64,000 nucleotides of DNA, taken from contig JABMPC010000051.1 in NCBI GenBank assembly GCA_013203905.1, positions 21,389-85,388 of the forward strand, given 5' to 3'. The first letter of the stretch is position 1. Every line of letters starts with the position of its first letter. The stretch comes from Chlorobium sp. Lineage in GTDB: Bacteria; Bacteroidota; Chlorobiia; Chlorobiales; Chlorobiaceae. This document shows, piece by piece, positions 18,337-27,550 of the stretch. Below the pieces are notes generated by a model. The model made no database searches, had not been told where the DNA came from, and was given only the letters and a program-made list of their open reading frames with translations. A program made the translations under genes and the position numbers.

Positions 18337-18945
18337 TCAGCCCTCTCGCCCGCCCCCTTTCAACTCAAGCTCGGCCGGGCCGCACTGAATGTCGCCCTGG
18401 ACCTGCGAAAGCATGCTTTCAGTAGCCTGCCGCATAATCTGCGACATCACCGTTTCGGTCATAAACTTCAGAATTCCTTCCGGCATCATGTTCAGGGGAA
18501 AAGAGAGCTGAAAGTCCAGAACAATATCGGTTTCAAAATGAACCTCTGTGCGGCCCTCGGAAAGATGGTAGAGGCAGATTTTTGAATCCGTCTGACCAAC
18601 AAAGGCATTTTCTCCGGAAGGAAGATGCGATTCATCGGGAGCCTCGGCGCTCACCCACCTGATGCATCGACCTGTCAGGCCTCCGGGCGCCTCTCCGGCA
18701 TGCGGCGACTCAAGGTTCCCGTCCTCTTCCAGCTGGCGGACGAAGAAGACCGCAACAATAGGATTGTTCCTCGGGTCGTCGACCTGAAACACCCACTTAT
18801 ATATATTGCTGTCGGGAATATGGACAACATGCGTACAGTATGGGTTGCAGCGAATAATTCGCTCATGATCCGAAAAATAGACAGCCGAGTCTTTGAGGCA
18901 TGACTCAAGAATGATTTTAAGCTTACTTTTTCCAATAACTTCCAT
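18337..18945 (-). CDS. DUF1997/SRPBCC-like lipid- or pigment-binding protein, function unknown
   Basis: Soluble protein of 202 residues from MEVIGKSKLKIILES. It looks like a START/SRPBCC-type sheet-and-helix cup: an early CNPYCTHVVHIPD segment, a VVHIP...YKWVFQVDDP block, a beta-rich centre, and a long C-terminal amphipathic helix (FMTETVMSQIMRQATESML). This resembles DUF1997 proteins of green sulfur bacteria and cyanobacteria. A TTG at 18960 would add five residues. The gene is in the same direction as the regulator operon but lies upstream of the operator, so it is probably a separate unit. The family assignment is tentative. Confidence 0.68.
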   Translation of the reverse strand: MEVIGKSKLKIILESCLKDSAVYFSDHERIIRCNPYCTHVVHIPDSNIYKWVFQVDDPRNNPIVAVFFVRQLEEDGNLESPHAGEAPGGLTGRCIRWVSAEAPDESHLPSGENAFVGQTDSKICLYHLSEGRTEVHFETDIVLDFQLSFPLNMMPEGILKFMTETVMSQIMRQATESMLSQVQGDIQCGPAELELKGGGREG

Positions 18946-19249
18946 AATTGATAGACACAACCAAAAGTGATGTAAACCAGATGCGCAATAAATCTACAAA
19001 CCGCAGCTCAAATTGAAGAGTTCCCCGCCCGTTTCGGCTGAAGGCACCCACAGTACCCCTAACACATTGAAGAGCCATTGCTTTGCCCTGATATTCCATT
19101 TGTCCGGTTCAAAAAAAATCATTAATTTACAAATAAATAATTTTGAAACCAGTCGGGCACCAAGAGAGCCGTTCATGGCATGAATGTACAATGCCCGATT
19201 CTGATTTCCATCATAACCATTTTTCCAAAACCCAAAAAAAAGAACCATC
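18946..19249. other. 304-bp intergenic region upstream of the chlorosome gene
   Basis: Divergent promoter region between the DUF1997-like gene and the csmF-like gene. It is AT-rich (around 19110-19140 and 19215-19245). A TACAAT hexamer near 19186 could be a -10 box for the rightward gene, but no good -35 was seen. A leftward open frame crossing this region and the start of the chlorosome gene was not accepted. Confidence 0.4.
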
Positions 19250-19477
19250 ATGGCAAACGGAACGACTCCCGACACCAGCGGCGCAATCAACACCGTTGTA
19301 GAAACCGCAGGCAAACTGATTCAGCTTCAGCTGGACTGCATGAAAAACAGCCTGAACTTGATCACTGATGCCGCAGGCCCGCTCGCAAAAGCCGTCACCG
19401 ACCTGACAGGCTCAATTGCAAATACTGCTTCACAGGCAATTCAGAGTGTTTCCTCCTCTATTGCGCCGAAACAGTAA
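19250..19477 (+). CDS. csmF: chlorosome envelope protein, CsmB/CsmF family
   Basis: Small structural protein of the chlorosome envelope, the light-harvesting organelle of green sulfur bacteria. 75 residues. Start MANGTTPDTSGAIN, a central hydrophobic/amphipathic helix (VVETAGKLIQLQLDCMKNSL), an alanine/threonine-rich second helix, and the family tail SVSSSIAPKQ. Length and pattern fit the CsmB/CsmF pair. The choice of csmF over csmB is from memory of gene neighbourhood and is uncertain. The gene stands alone with a strong terminator, so it is probably a highly expressed single-gene transcript. Confidence 0.78.
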   Translation: MANGTTPDTSGAINTVVETAGKLIQLQLDCMKNSLNLITDAAGPLAKAVTDLTGSIANTASQAIQSVSSSIAPKQ

Positions 19478-19495
19478 GCAAAAAGACATCTTCAC

Positions 19496-19537
19496 AGGCA
19501 CCTTACGCAATTGATCGCGTAAGGTGCCTTTTTTTTG
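19496..19537 (+). terminator. strong rho-independent terminator after csmF
   Basis: A perfect 13-bp stem (arms 19496-19508 aggcaccttacgc and 19517-19529) with an 8-nt loop is followed by a run of eight T. It lies 18 nt past the csmF stop and isolates that gene from the amgK-like gene 29 nt downstream. Confidence 0.92.
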
Positions 19538-19565
19538 AGAGAGTCCCCCGAACTGTCCACGAGCA

Positions 19566-20573
19566 ATGACCACTGAAGATACCATCCGCATCCTCTCCGA
19601 GAGGGCGGGACTCGCACCCGTCAGCATCACTCCCGTTCAGGGAGATGCATCCGGCCGCCGATATTTCAGGGTTTTTCTTCAGGAATCCTCGCTGATAGGC
19701 TGCCATGACCCTGCCTTTGCCTCACTCCCCCCAAGAGAAGTCTACCCTTTTCTCCACATAAGGCAGATGCTCTCTGCGCAAGGCATAAGGGTTCCCGCAG
19801 TCATTGCCGGAGACGCCCAGAGCGGCACACTCCTGCTTGAGGACTGCGGAGATCTGCTGCTTCAGGACGCGGCCGGAAATCTGCCGCCGGATTCAGTCGC
19901 CGACCTGTACCGCACCTCAGTCGACACAATGCTTCTCATCCAGTCTCTCAAGGGAGAGAGGAACACTCTTCCGTTTTCCCTCGCCTTTGACAAGGAAAAG
20001 CTGATGTTCGAGTTTGATTTCTTCATTGAGCACGCATTGCTCGACTACTTCTCAGGAGTTTTTAACCCCCTGCAGGCAGGCGCTCTTCGCCGGGAGTTTG
20101 AAACCATTGCCGACTTGCTGGTTCTCCCCGACCGCTTTGTTCCCAACCATCGGGACTACCACAGCAGAAACATTCTGATCCACCACGGAACTCCGGTCAT
20201 CATAGACTTTCAGGACGCCCGGATGGGCTTGGCGCAATATGACGCCGTGTCCCTCCTGCGCGACTCATACATACGCATTGACAATGCACTCAGAGACGAG
20301 CTGACACTCCGCCACCACCAGGGACTCATTGAGCGGGGACTCTCCCGTGAGGGATATGATGAGTATCTCTACTATTTCGACATCTCCTCCTTCCAGCGCA
20401 GCATCAAGGCAATCGGCACCTTCTGCTTCCAGACCGCAAAACTCGGCAAGCGGGGATTTGAACACTCCATTGCCCCCACACTCGCATCTCTTGAAGAGTA
20501 TGGCCCGCAGAACCCGGATCTGAAACAAGCGATGGCACTTCTGGCACCCCTTTTCACGAGAAAGAACCGATGA
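19566..20573 (+). CDS. amgK: AmgK-like anomeric amino-sugar kinase (APH-fold)
   Basis: Predicted cytoplasmic kinase placing phosphate on the C1 hydroxyl of MurNAc (and GlcNAc), as AmgK does in cell-wall recycling. 335 residues. An N-terminal lobe starts with the QGDASGRRYFRV nucleotide loop near residue 25. The catalytic loop NHRDYHSRNILIHHG is near residue 198, and the metal motif IIDFQDAR follows. Phosphotransferase family membership is clear. AmgK specificity is inferred from the next gene, a MurU-like nucleotidyltransferase whose ATG overlaps this stop by 4 bp. Confidence 0.85.
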   Translation: MTTEDTIRILSERAGLAPVSITPVQGDASGRRYFRVFLQESSLIGCHDPAFASLPPREVYPFLHIRQMLSAQGIRVPAVIAGDAQSGTLLLEDCGDLLLQDAAGNLPPDSVADLYRTSVDTMLLIQSLKGERNTLPFSLAFDKEKLMFEFDFFIEHALLDYFSGVFNPLQAGALRREFETIADLLVLPDRFVPNHRDYHSRNILIHHGTPVIIDFQDARMGLAQYDAVSLLRDSYIRIDNALRDELTLRHHQGLIERGLSREGYDEYLYYFDISSFQRSIKAIGTFCFQTAKLGKRGFEHSIAPTLASLEEYGPQNPDLKQAMALLAPLFTRKNR

Positions 20574-21529
20574 AAGCCTTTGTTCTTGCCGCCGGGTTCG
20601 GCTCCCGTCTCCGCCCGCTGACCGACCACCTGCCCAAGCCGCTTGTGCCGGTGCTGAACATTCCCGGACTGTTCTACACCTTCGCCCTTCTCAAAGAGGC
20701 CGGCATAACGGAAATAATCTGCAACATCCACCACCACGCCGACGACATCAGGCGCCATATTGAAGCGAGCAGCTTACCCGGCCTCACCATCACCTTTTCG
20801 GTAGAACCCGAGATTCTGGGAACCGGCGGCGGTCTCAAGCGTTGCGAACCGCTGCTCAGGGATGAGGATTTCCTGCTGGTCAACAGCGACATCGTCACCA
20901 ACATTGATTTCAGGGAACTCACCGCCACCCACCGTCGCTCAGGCCTTGCGGGAACCCTCTGCCTCCACCCAACACCCCAGGCCGCCTCCATAGGCACAGT
21001 GGGAGTGGAGAGGGGCCTTGTCTGCGACTTCGCAAACCGTCGGGGAACAGGCATTGCCTCCTCACTCATCTACACAGGAAGCGCTGTGTTCAGTCCGGCT
21101 ATTTTCGAGCACCTGCACTCCGGATTTTCCGGAATCGTTGAAACAGGATTCAACGGCCTGCTCGAGCGCCATCAGCTTGGATATCATGAGCACAGAGGTC
21201 TCTGGCGCGATATCGGCACGCTTACAAGCTACCGGGAAGCCAACCTCGCGGCCCGCGAAATCATCAGCCGGACGGGCGATGCGGTGGAGACCGCCACAGG
21301 CACAAAGCCCCACGAGATTTCCCCCAACGCCCTCATCCACCCTTCAGCCTTGATAGACAACTCCGTCATAGGGACCGGATGCAGAATAGGGGCCGACTGC
21401 CGCATTGAAGGCTCCGTGCTGCTGCCCGGAACTGCCGTTCCTGAAGGGACGGTGCTCACCGGTGCCGTGGCCGACAAATGGAGCTGCACGATTGACGAAG
21501 ACAGAATAAAAAGCATGGGAACGACATGA
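20570..21529 (+). CDS. murU: MurU-like N-acetylmuramate-1-phosphate uridylyltransferase
   Basis: Predicted to convert sugar-1-phosphate plus UTP to UDP-MurNAc. 319 residues. The nucleotidyltransferase signature FVLAAGFGSRLRPLTDHLPKPLVPV is at the N-terminus, with the acidic metal site VNSDIV near residue 105. It has a C-terminal left-handed beta-helix tail (NALIHPSALIDNSVIG...CRIGADCRIEGSVL), making it longer than the ~225-residue Pseudomonas MurU. That tail is common in sugar-1-P guanylyl- and uridylyltransferases, so a GDP/UDP-sugar pyrophosphorylase of another pathway is possible. ATGA overlaps bind it to both neighbours. Confidence 0.82.
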   Translation: MKAFVLAAGFGSRLRPLTDHLPKPLVPVLNIPGLFYTFALLKEAGITEIICNIHHHADDIRRHIEASSLPGLTITFSVEPEILGTGGGLKRCEPLLRDEDFLLVNSDIVTNIDFRELTATHRRSGLAGTLCLHPTPQAASIGTVGVERGLVCDFANRRGTGIASSLIYTGSAVFSPAIFEHLHSGFSGIVETGFNGLLERHQLGYHEHRGLWRDIGTLTSYREANLAAREIISRTGDAVETATGTKPHEISPNALIHPSALIDNSVIGTGCRIGADCRIEGSVLLPGTAVPEGTVLTGAVADKWSCTIDEDRIKSMGTT

Positions 21530-22686
21530 CAGTCACAGGACTTGACGCACTCCTCAGCGATACAGGAAGGTGCCACGGGCGGCGGATCGGCCTGATGGCC
21601 AACCAGAGCTCGCTCACCGCCTCACTTGAATACTCATGGGAAGCACTCGCAAAAAAAGGGGTACGCATAGAGCGCATTTTTTCACCCGAGCACGGCATTT
21701 TTGCCACCGAACAGGACCAGGTGGCCGTTGCCAGCAAGCCAACTGCCGGAATTGAAACCCTCAGCCTCTATGGCGACAGTGAGGCCTCGCTTGTGCCAGA
21801 CCGATCCCTGCTTGAAGGGCTTGATTTGATTATTTTTGACATGCAGGATGTCGGCTCACGCTACTACACCTATGTCAATACCCTAGCGCTCACCATGGAA
21901 GCAGTTTCCGGCATGGACATTGAAATAATGGTGCTCGACCGACCCAATCCACTTGGAGGAGAGAGGGTGGAGGGGCCCATGCTTGAAAGTATGTTCCGTT
22001 CGTTCGTCGGCATTTTCCCTGTGCCCGTCCGCCACGGCCTGACAGCCGGCGAGCTTGCAGGCCTATACCTTGAGCACGCCAAGCCCGATCTCAGACTAAC
22101 AGTCATACAAATGCAGGGATGGGAGCGCCGGATGCTATACTCGGACACAGACCTGCCCTGGATACCACCCTCTCCCAACATGCCCACAGTCGAAACCGCT
22201 GCAGTCTATCCCGGCATGTGCCTCTTCGAGGGGCTCAATGTATCGGAAGGACGGGGATCGACCACCCCATTCCAGATTTCCGGCGCACCCTTCATCAATC
22301 CAATGGAGCTCGCCGACCGGTGCCGTTCCTTTGGCCTTGAGGGGGTACTCTTTCGTCCCACATGGTTCCGCCCGACCTTCCATAAGTTCGCCGGAGAGGA
22401 AGTCGGGGCCATCTGGCTTCATGTCAACGACCCTCAGCTCTTCCGCCCCTTTGCCACCGGTGTGGCCATGACGGCTGCTCTCCACTCTCTCTATGGAGAG
22501 CATCTGCAGTTCCTCCGCGAGGTTTACGAGTTCAACGACACCATCCCGGCCTTTGATCTCCTGACGGGAAGCAACCATCTGCGAACCGCCATCCTTGAAG
22601 GAAGGGATGTGCAGGACATTCTGGCCTCCTGGCAGGAGGAAGAGAGCGAATTCCGACGCCGCAAGCAGGCATACCACCTTTACTGA
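21526..22686 (+). CDS. namZ: DUF1343 exo-beta-N-acetylmuramidase (NamZ family)
   Basis: Family known from Bacillus NamZ, which removes terminal MurNAc from peptidoglycan fragments. 386 residues. Family blocks are visible: GLMANQSS, FSPEHGIFATEQDQ near residue 50, DMQDVGSRYYTYV near 105, LDRPNPLGG near 140, and EGLNVSEGRGSTTPF near 238. No signal peptide is present at the coupled start (ATGA overlap with the previous gene), whereas the Bacillus enzyme is secreted. So it may act in the cytoplasm on imported or recycled fragments. It is followed 21 nt later by a symporter gene. Confidence 0.88.
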   Translation: MTVTGLDALLSDTGRCHGRRIGLMANQSSLTASLEYSWEALAKKGVRIERIFSPEHGIFATEQDQVAVASKPTAGIETLSLYGDSEASLVPDRSLLEGLDLIIFDMQDVGSRYYTYVNTLALTMEAVSGMDIEIMVLDRPNPLGGERVEGPMLESMFRSFVGIFPVPVRHGLTAGELAGLYLEHAKPDLRLTVIQMQGWERRMLYSDTDLPWIPPSPNMPTVETAAVYPGMCLFEGLNVSEGRGSTTPFQISGAPFINPMELADRCRSFGLEGVLFRPTWFRPTFHKFAGEEVGAIWLHVNDPQLFRPFATGVAMTAALHSLYGEHLQFLREVYEFNDTIPAFDLLTGSNHLRTAILEGRDVQDILASWQEEESEFRRRKQAYHLY

Positions 22687-22707
22687 CCAACCCTCAGACA
22701 CCGCTCC

Positions 22708-24108
22708 ATGCAGCCTCTTGACACGGCAATCGTCATTCTCTTCCTCCTCGGCAACACGCTCTTCGGACTCTGGCAGGGAAAAAGCAACAAAACCACCGGC
22801 GACTATTTTCTCGGCAGCCATAAACTGCCGTGGGTAGTGGCCATGCTCTCCATCGTAGCCACTGAAACCTCAGTGCTCACCTTTGTCAGCGTGCCTGGCC
22901 TTGCATACCGTGGCGACTGGTCGTTTCTGCAGCTGCCGCTCGGCTATATTGCCGGAAGGTTTCTTGTCAGTGCATTCCTTCTGCCAATGTATTTCCGCGA
23001 AGGGGTCACCTCAATTTATGAAATCATCGGGTCGCGTTACGGCAAGGGGATGCAGCGCCTTGCCTCCATCGTCTTCCTCGTCACCAGAATACTTGGCGAC
23101 GGCATCCGGTTCCTTGCCACGGCAGTAGTGGTGCAGGTGGTGACAGGCTGGAGCATGCCGCTTTCGGTGCTCATCATCGGCGCCGTCACTCTTGTCTACA
23201 CCATATCGGGAGGGCTGAAAGCGGTTGCCTGGCTCGACAGCGCCCAGTTCGTCCTCTATCTCGCAGGCGGCATCATCACCATCGTCTTCATCTCCCTCCA
23301 GCTTGAGGGAGGACTCCCGGGCGCCCTCATCACCCTGTCGGGCACCGGAAAACTCCAGATTTTCTCGTTCGGGAGCGATTTTTTGACAAACCCCATGTCG
23401 TTCTGGGGCGCCTTTCTGGGCGGACTATTCCTCTCCCTCGGCTCACACGGCGTCGACTATATGATGGTTCAGCGGGTACTTGGCTGCAGTAGCCTCAGCG
23501 CAGCACGAAAAGCGCTGATCGGCAGCGGTTTTTTCGTTTTTCTCCAGTTTGCAATTTTCCTTCTTGCCGGCTCACTCATGTACCTGTTCGCCGACGGGGC
23601 ACCGACACTCAAAGACCGTGAATTCGCATCGTTCATCGTTCACAGCCTCCCCTCCGGCCTCAAAGGGCTGCTTCTTGCAGGCATTCTTTCCGCCGCCATG
23701 TCCACAATCGGCTCATCCATCAACTCTCTGGCCGCCTCAACCGTCACCGACCTTTTTGGAGGGCGCCCCTCACTGCGTGCAGCGCGCCTCATAAGCCTCG
23801 GATGGGCGGGAGCGCTCATTGCCATAGCCCTCTCCTTCAATGAAAATGACAAGGCCATCATCATGGTGGGGCTAAAAATCGCATCCTACACCTATGGAGG
23901 CCTGCTCGGCCTTTTCCTGCTCTCCAAAACCCGTAGAAACTTTCATCCGGCAAGCCTTGCCTCAGGACTGCTCGCAGGCATGGCCACCGTATTTTTTCTT
24001 GACAGTGCCACTCCGATAGCCTGGACATGGTTCATTCTCATTTCCGTTGCCGTCAACATCCCTGCCGTACTCCTTGCTGATACCCTCATCAGGGCTGTCA
24101 GGCGCTGA
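22708..24108 (+). CDS. sodium:solute symporter (SSS family), candidate MurNAc/amino-sugar importer
   Basis: Inner-membrane Na+-coupled transporter. 466 residues with about 13 predicted helices. The family core is visible in the GDYFLGSHKLPWVVAMLSIVATETS segment near residue 30 and the LAGILSAAMSTIGSSINSLAAS block near residue 330, which lines the Na2 site in this family. Substrate is not readable from sequence. Its place behind amgK-, murU- and namZ-like genes suggests an amino sugar, probably MurNAc. A role in a different sugar uptake route remains possible. Confidence 0.85.
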   Translation: MQPLDTAIVILFLLGNTLFGLWQGKSNKTTGDYFLGSHKLPWVVAMLSIVATETSVLTFVSVPGLAYRGDWSFLQLPLGYIAGRFLVSAFLLPMYFREGVTSIYEIIGSRYGKGMQRLASIVFLVTRILGDGIRFLATAVVVQVVTGWSMPLSVLIIGAVTLVYTISGGLKAVAWLDSAQFVLYLAGGIITIVFISLQLEGGLPGALITLSGTGKLQIFSFGSDFLTNPMSFWGAFLGGLFLSLGSHGVDYMMVQRVLGCSSLSAARKALIGSGFFVFLQFAIFLLAGSLMYLFADGAPTLKDREFASFIVHSLPSGLKGLLLAGILSAAMSTIGSSINSLAASTVTDLFGGRPSLRAARLISLGWAGALIAIALSFNENDKAIIMVGLKIASYTYGGLLGLFLLSKTRRNFHPASLASGLLAGMATVFFLDSATPIAWTWFILISVAVNIPAVLLADTLIRAVRR

Positions 24109-24148
24109 GCAGCTTTCTTTTTTGGCAAGGGTATTATTACATTAAAAA

Positions 24149-27100
24149 ATGACAAAAAGAGCCCCACTGACGCCTGAAAAAAAAACCGCGCAAAAGCGGC
24201 AGGAAACCGGTGCGCGCAATATGAAGCCCCGTTCATCAGAACAGCTCATGACCTCTCTGTCAGGTCTCTTCATCAGCGTACGCTATGAGGAAATTGAGGG
24301 CATGGTCAACAGCACGCTCAGCCTCATCGGGGAATTCATAGGAGCCGACCGCAGCTACATCTTTGAATTCAGCGACGATCTGCAGCTCATGGACAATACG
24401 CATGAGTGGTGCACAGCGGGCATAGAGCCCCAGATAGGAATCCTCAAGGGCCTACCGACCGACATCTTCCCATGGTGGATGGAACATGTCTACAGCAATC
24501 AGATCATACTGATTCCCAAAATATCCGAACTGCCCCCGGAGGCGGCGGCCGAAAAAGAAATTCTTGAAGCCCAGGATGTTAAATCCCTGATTGTCATCCC
24601 GCTCTCTTCCGGACTGACTCCTTTCGGTTACATAGGCCTTGATGCAGTCGAAAAAGAACTGGTATGGCAAGACGACATCATCCCCGCACTCAAATTCGCG
24701 GGCGGCATCATAGCCAACGCTCTGCTTCGGCAGCGGGCAGAACGCTGCATTCATGCAGAGCTTGAGCTTGCAATCAAGCTCAACGCCACCACATCGTTTC
24801 AGAAGACCCTCCAATACTGCCTTGAGGCGGCAATGCCCGTATCAGGCATGGACTGCGGAGGAATATACCTGTTCAACAAACAGCAAAAGCAGCTCAACCT
24901 TGTCTATCACAAAGGACTTTCAGAGACATTCCTCAAAAAAACCTCATCCTTTGCCGCCGACTCGCCCTATATGCAGCTGCTTACCAAGGGAGAGCCACTC
25001 TATGAGCAACTCCGCAACATCCTCTCTATTGACCCGGAAACTCTGGAACGCGAAAAACTCCAGACGGCGGCCATCATCCCGATCACCTCGAAGGGCGAAA
25101 TCATCGGAAGCCTCAATGTGGCCTCGCACACACTCCGTCAAGTGCCGGAATATGCCCGCAAGGCCCTTGAAGCCGTCACGGCCCATATCGGCGCCGCCAT
25201 CATGCATACCCGTCATCAGGAGGATATTGCTTCAGCAAAAAGCAATTTTGAACTGCTTTTCGACACCATTGACAACCTTCTCTTCATTGTCAGCACGGAG
25301 GGATTGATTGTCCACACCAACTCAACGACACAGAAACGGCTCGGCTATTCGGCCGAAGAGATTCATGGCCGCCATGTGCTCGAATTCCATCCGCCCGACC
25401 AGAGAGAGAAGGCGCAAGTCAATATCGAAGCGATGCTTGCCGGCACAGGCGACACCTGCCTTGTACCGCTGCAGACCGCCGAAGGAAAACTCATTCCCGT
25501 TGAAACCCGCATTAACAGCGGCATATGGAACGACCAGCCGGTTCTGTTCGGCATCAGCCGTGACATTTCAGAACAGATTCTCTCAGAACAGAACCTCACG
25601 GAAAGCGAACAGCGATTCCGACAGCTGACCGACAACCTGCCCCTTCCTCTCTTTGAAATCGACAGGGCGGGAATTGTCACCTACAGCAACAAAAAAGGCT
25701 CCGAAGTATTCGGCTACAGCCCTGAAGAATTTGCCGACAGCTTCTCGATTTTCCGTTTTGCCATCCCAGAGGAACTGCCGAGAGTAAAAAAGAACATGGG
25801 AGTTCTGGCCGCCGGAGAGCGCTTCTCAAATGCCCATGAATACACCGCCCTCCGCAAGGATGGAACCACATTTCCAACCGTCCTCTACAGCTCTGCAATT
25901 ATCAAACACGGGATGTTTGCCGGAGTCAGGGGCATCTCGGTTGACTTGACCAACCTGAAAAAAGCCGAAGAGGCCCTTCAGAACATGGCCATCAAGGAAC
26001 GGATGGTCAGGGAGTTCCAAACACTGATCGACAACATTCCCGGAGCGGCCTACCGAATCAACGCCGAAGGAAAAACAACCATTCTCTCCATGGTCAAAGA
26101 GCTCCTCGCCGACTTCACAAAAGAGGAGCTTGAAACCCGGCTGTTTGAGGGCATGGAGCTCATCCATCCCGAAGACCGCCATGTGGTTGAAACCTCCAAC
26201 CGCACCATCGGACAGGCCGCCGCATCGGCAACGCTGACATACAGAATCATCTCTCCCGGCGGTGCGCTTCGATGGATTGAAGACCGCCGGACTCCCGCGT
26301 TTTCCAACAGCGGGGAATTTGCTGGCATTGACGGCATCCTGATTGACATCACCCGACGGGTAAAGACGCAGGAAGAAAAAGATGCACTTGAAACCCGCCT
26401 GCGCAATACCCAGCGGCTTGAAACCATCGGCACCCTGGCCGGAGGGATTGCCCATGACTTCAACAACATCCTCACACCCATGCTCGGTTATGCTGAAATG
26501 GGTCTTGCCTCCATTGGAGAAGAGGACCCGCTGCATGACTATTTCAATGAAATCATTCATGCAGCCGAACGGGCAAAAAACCTTGTCGGGCAGGTTCTCA
26601 CCTTCAGCCGCGCACAGGAAAGTGCTCCGACAGCCGTCCATATCCCAACCATTATTGACGAAGCGCTCAAGCTCCTCCGCCCCTCCATTCCTGCAACAAC
26701 CACAATTCAAAAAGAGATTGACGCCTCCGCCCGAAACATTCTGGCTGATCCCTCCCAGATTCACCAGATCATCGTCAACCTCGCCGCCAATGCGTTTCAG
26801 GCGATGGAGGAATCCGGAGGCACTCTCTCCATAAAGCTCCATGAAATGGTACCCGACCAGCAGCTTCGCCAGCTGCTCCCCTCACTGCGGGAGGCAACAT
26901 ATATACACTTAAGCATAGCCGACACCGGCGCAGGAATGGACCAGGCAACGCTGGAGCGGATATTTGAGCCGTTCTTCACCACCAAATCAGTTAACAAAGG
27001 AACCGGCCTCGGGCTTTCGGTGGTTCATGGCATCATCACCAGCTACAAAGGAGAAATAACGGTGGAAAGCTCCCTAGGAACAGGAACCGCTTTTCATGTC

Positions 27101-27550
27101 TATTTCCCGGTAATTGAAGACAAGCTTGCTGCCATACCCGAAGAAAGCGCAATCGTGAGAGGAAACGGAAACATCCTGTTTGTTGACGACGAACAGGCAA
27201 CCGTTACCATGATGAAAACCCTGATTCCACAGCTCGGCTTCAGCATTGAATCGTTCAGCTCACCCCTGAATGCACTGGAGCGATACCGGGCAAATCCCGA
27301 CACGATCGATCTGCTCATTACTGATCTGACCATGCCCGGAATGACCGGCATTGAACTAGCCGCAAAGACACACGAAATCAACCCTCAGCTTCCGGTCATT
27401 CTGATTACCGGATACGGCAAGGACATTGAACTCACCACCCCTATCAACCGTTACGGCATCAGCCGCTTCCTGAAAAAGCCGGTCCGGCGCTCCGAGCTGG
27501 TCACAAGCATCAACGAAGTCATTTCACCACACAATCCCACTGCAGCATGA
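24149..27550 (+). CDS. hybrid sensor histidine kinase (GAF-GAF-PAS-PAS-PAS-HisKA-HATPase-REC)
   Basis: Large cytoplasmic sensor kinase, 1133 residues, without transmembrane segments. Order: two GAF-like domains (about 25-185 and 200-350), three PAS domains (about 365-480, 490-610, 625-745), HisKA with the phospho-acceptor His769 in GGIAHDFNN, and an HATPase domain with GAGMDQATLERIFEPFFTT and GTGLGLSVV. A C-terminal receiver has phospho-acceptor Asp1059 in LLITDLTMPGMTG. The next gene, a single receiver protein, overlaps its stop by 4 bp and is the likely phosphorelay partner. The signal is unknown; PAS and GAF suggest redox, ligand or light. Confidence 0.92.
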   Translation: MTKRAPLTPEKKTAQKRQETGARNMKPRSSEQLMTSLSGLFISVRYEEIEGMVNSTLSLIGEFIGADRSYIFEFSDDLQLMDNTHEWCTAGIEPQIGILKGLPTDIFPWWMEHVYSNQIILIPKISELPPEAAAEKEILEAQDVKSLIVIPLSSGLTPFGYIGLDAVEKELVWQDDIIPALKFAGGIIANALLRQRAERCIHAELELAIKLNATTSFQKTLQYCLEAAMPVSGMDCGGIYLFNKQQKQLNLVYHKGLSETFLKKTSSFAADSPYMQLLTKGEPLYEQLRNILSIDPETLEREKLQTAAIIPITSKGEIIGSLNVASHTLRQVPEYARKALEAVTAHIGAAIMHTRHQEDIASAKSNFELLFDTIDNLLFIVSTEGLIVHTNSTTQKRLGYSAEEIHGRHVLEFHPPDQREKAQVNIEAMLAGTGDTCLVPLQTAEGKLIPVETRINSGIWNDQPVLFGISRDISEQILSEQNLTESEQRFRQLTDNLPLPLFEIDRAGIVTYSNKKGSEVFGYSPEEFADSFSIFRFAIPEELPRVKKNMGVLAAGERFSNAHEYTALRKDGTTFPTVLYSSAIIKHGMFAGVRGISVDLTNLKKAEEALQNMAIKERMVREFQTLIDNIPGAAYRINAEGKTTILSMVKELLADFTKEELETRLFEGMELIHPEDRHVVETSNRTIGQAAASATLTYRIISPGGALRWIEDRRTPAFSNSGEFAGIDGILIDITRRVKTQEEKDALETRLRNTQRLETIGTLAGGIAHDFNNILTPMLGYAEMGLASIGEEDPLHDYFNEIIHAAERAKNLVGQVLTFSRAQESAPTAVHIPTIIDEALKLLRPSIPATTTIQKEIDASARNILADPSQIHQIIVNLAANAFQAMEESGGTLSIKLHEMVPDQQLRQLLPSLREATYIHLSIADTGAGMDQATLERIFEPFFTTKSVNKGTGLGLSVVHGIITSYKGEITVESSLGTGTAFHVYFPVIEDKLAAIPEESAIVRGNGNILFVDDEQATVTMMKTLIPQLGFSIESFSSPLNALERYRANPDTIDLLITDLTMPGMTGIELAAKTHEINPQLPVILITGYGKDIELTTPINRYGISRFLKKPVRRSELVTSINEVISPHNPTAA

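Noticed and set aside
18994..19314. Minus-strand frame with a hydrophobic stretch upstream of and overlapping the chlorosome gene
   Set aside because: Overlaps the coding start of a strongly supported gene, lacks a ribosome site and family likeness.
25826..26842. 338-codon minus-strand frame inside the hybrid kinase gene
   Set aside because: Antisense shadow of a gene with intact domains and catalytic residues.
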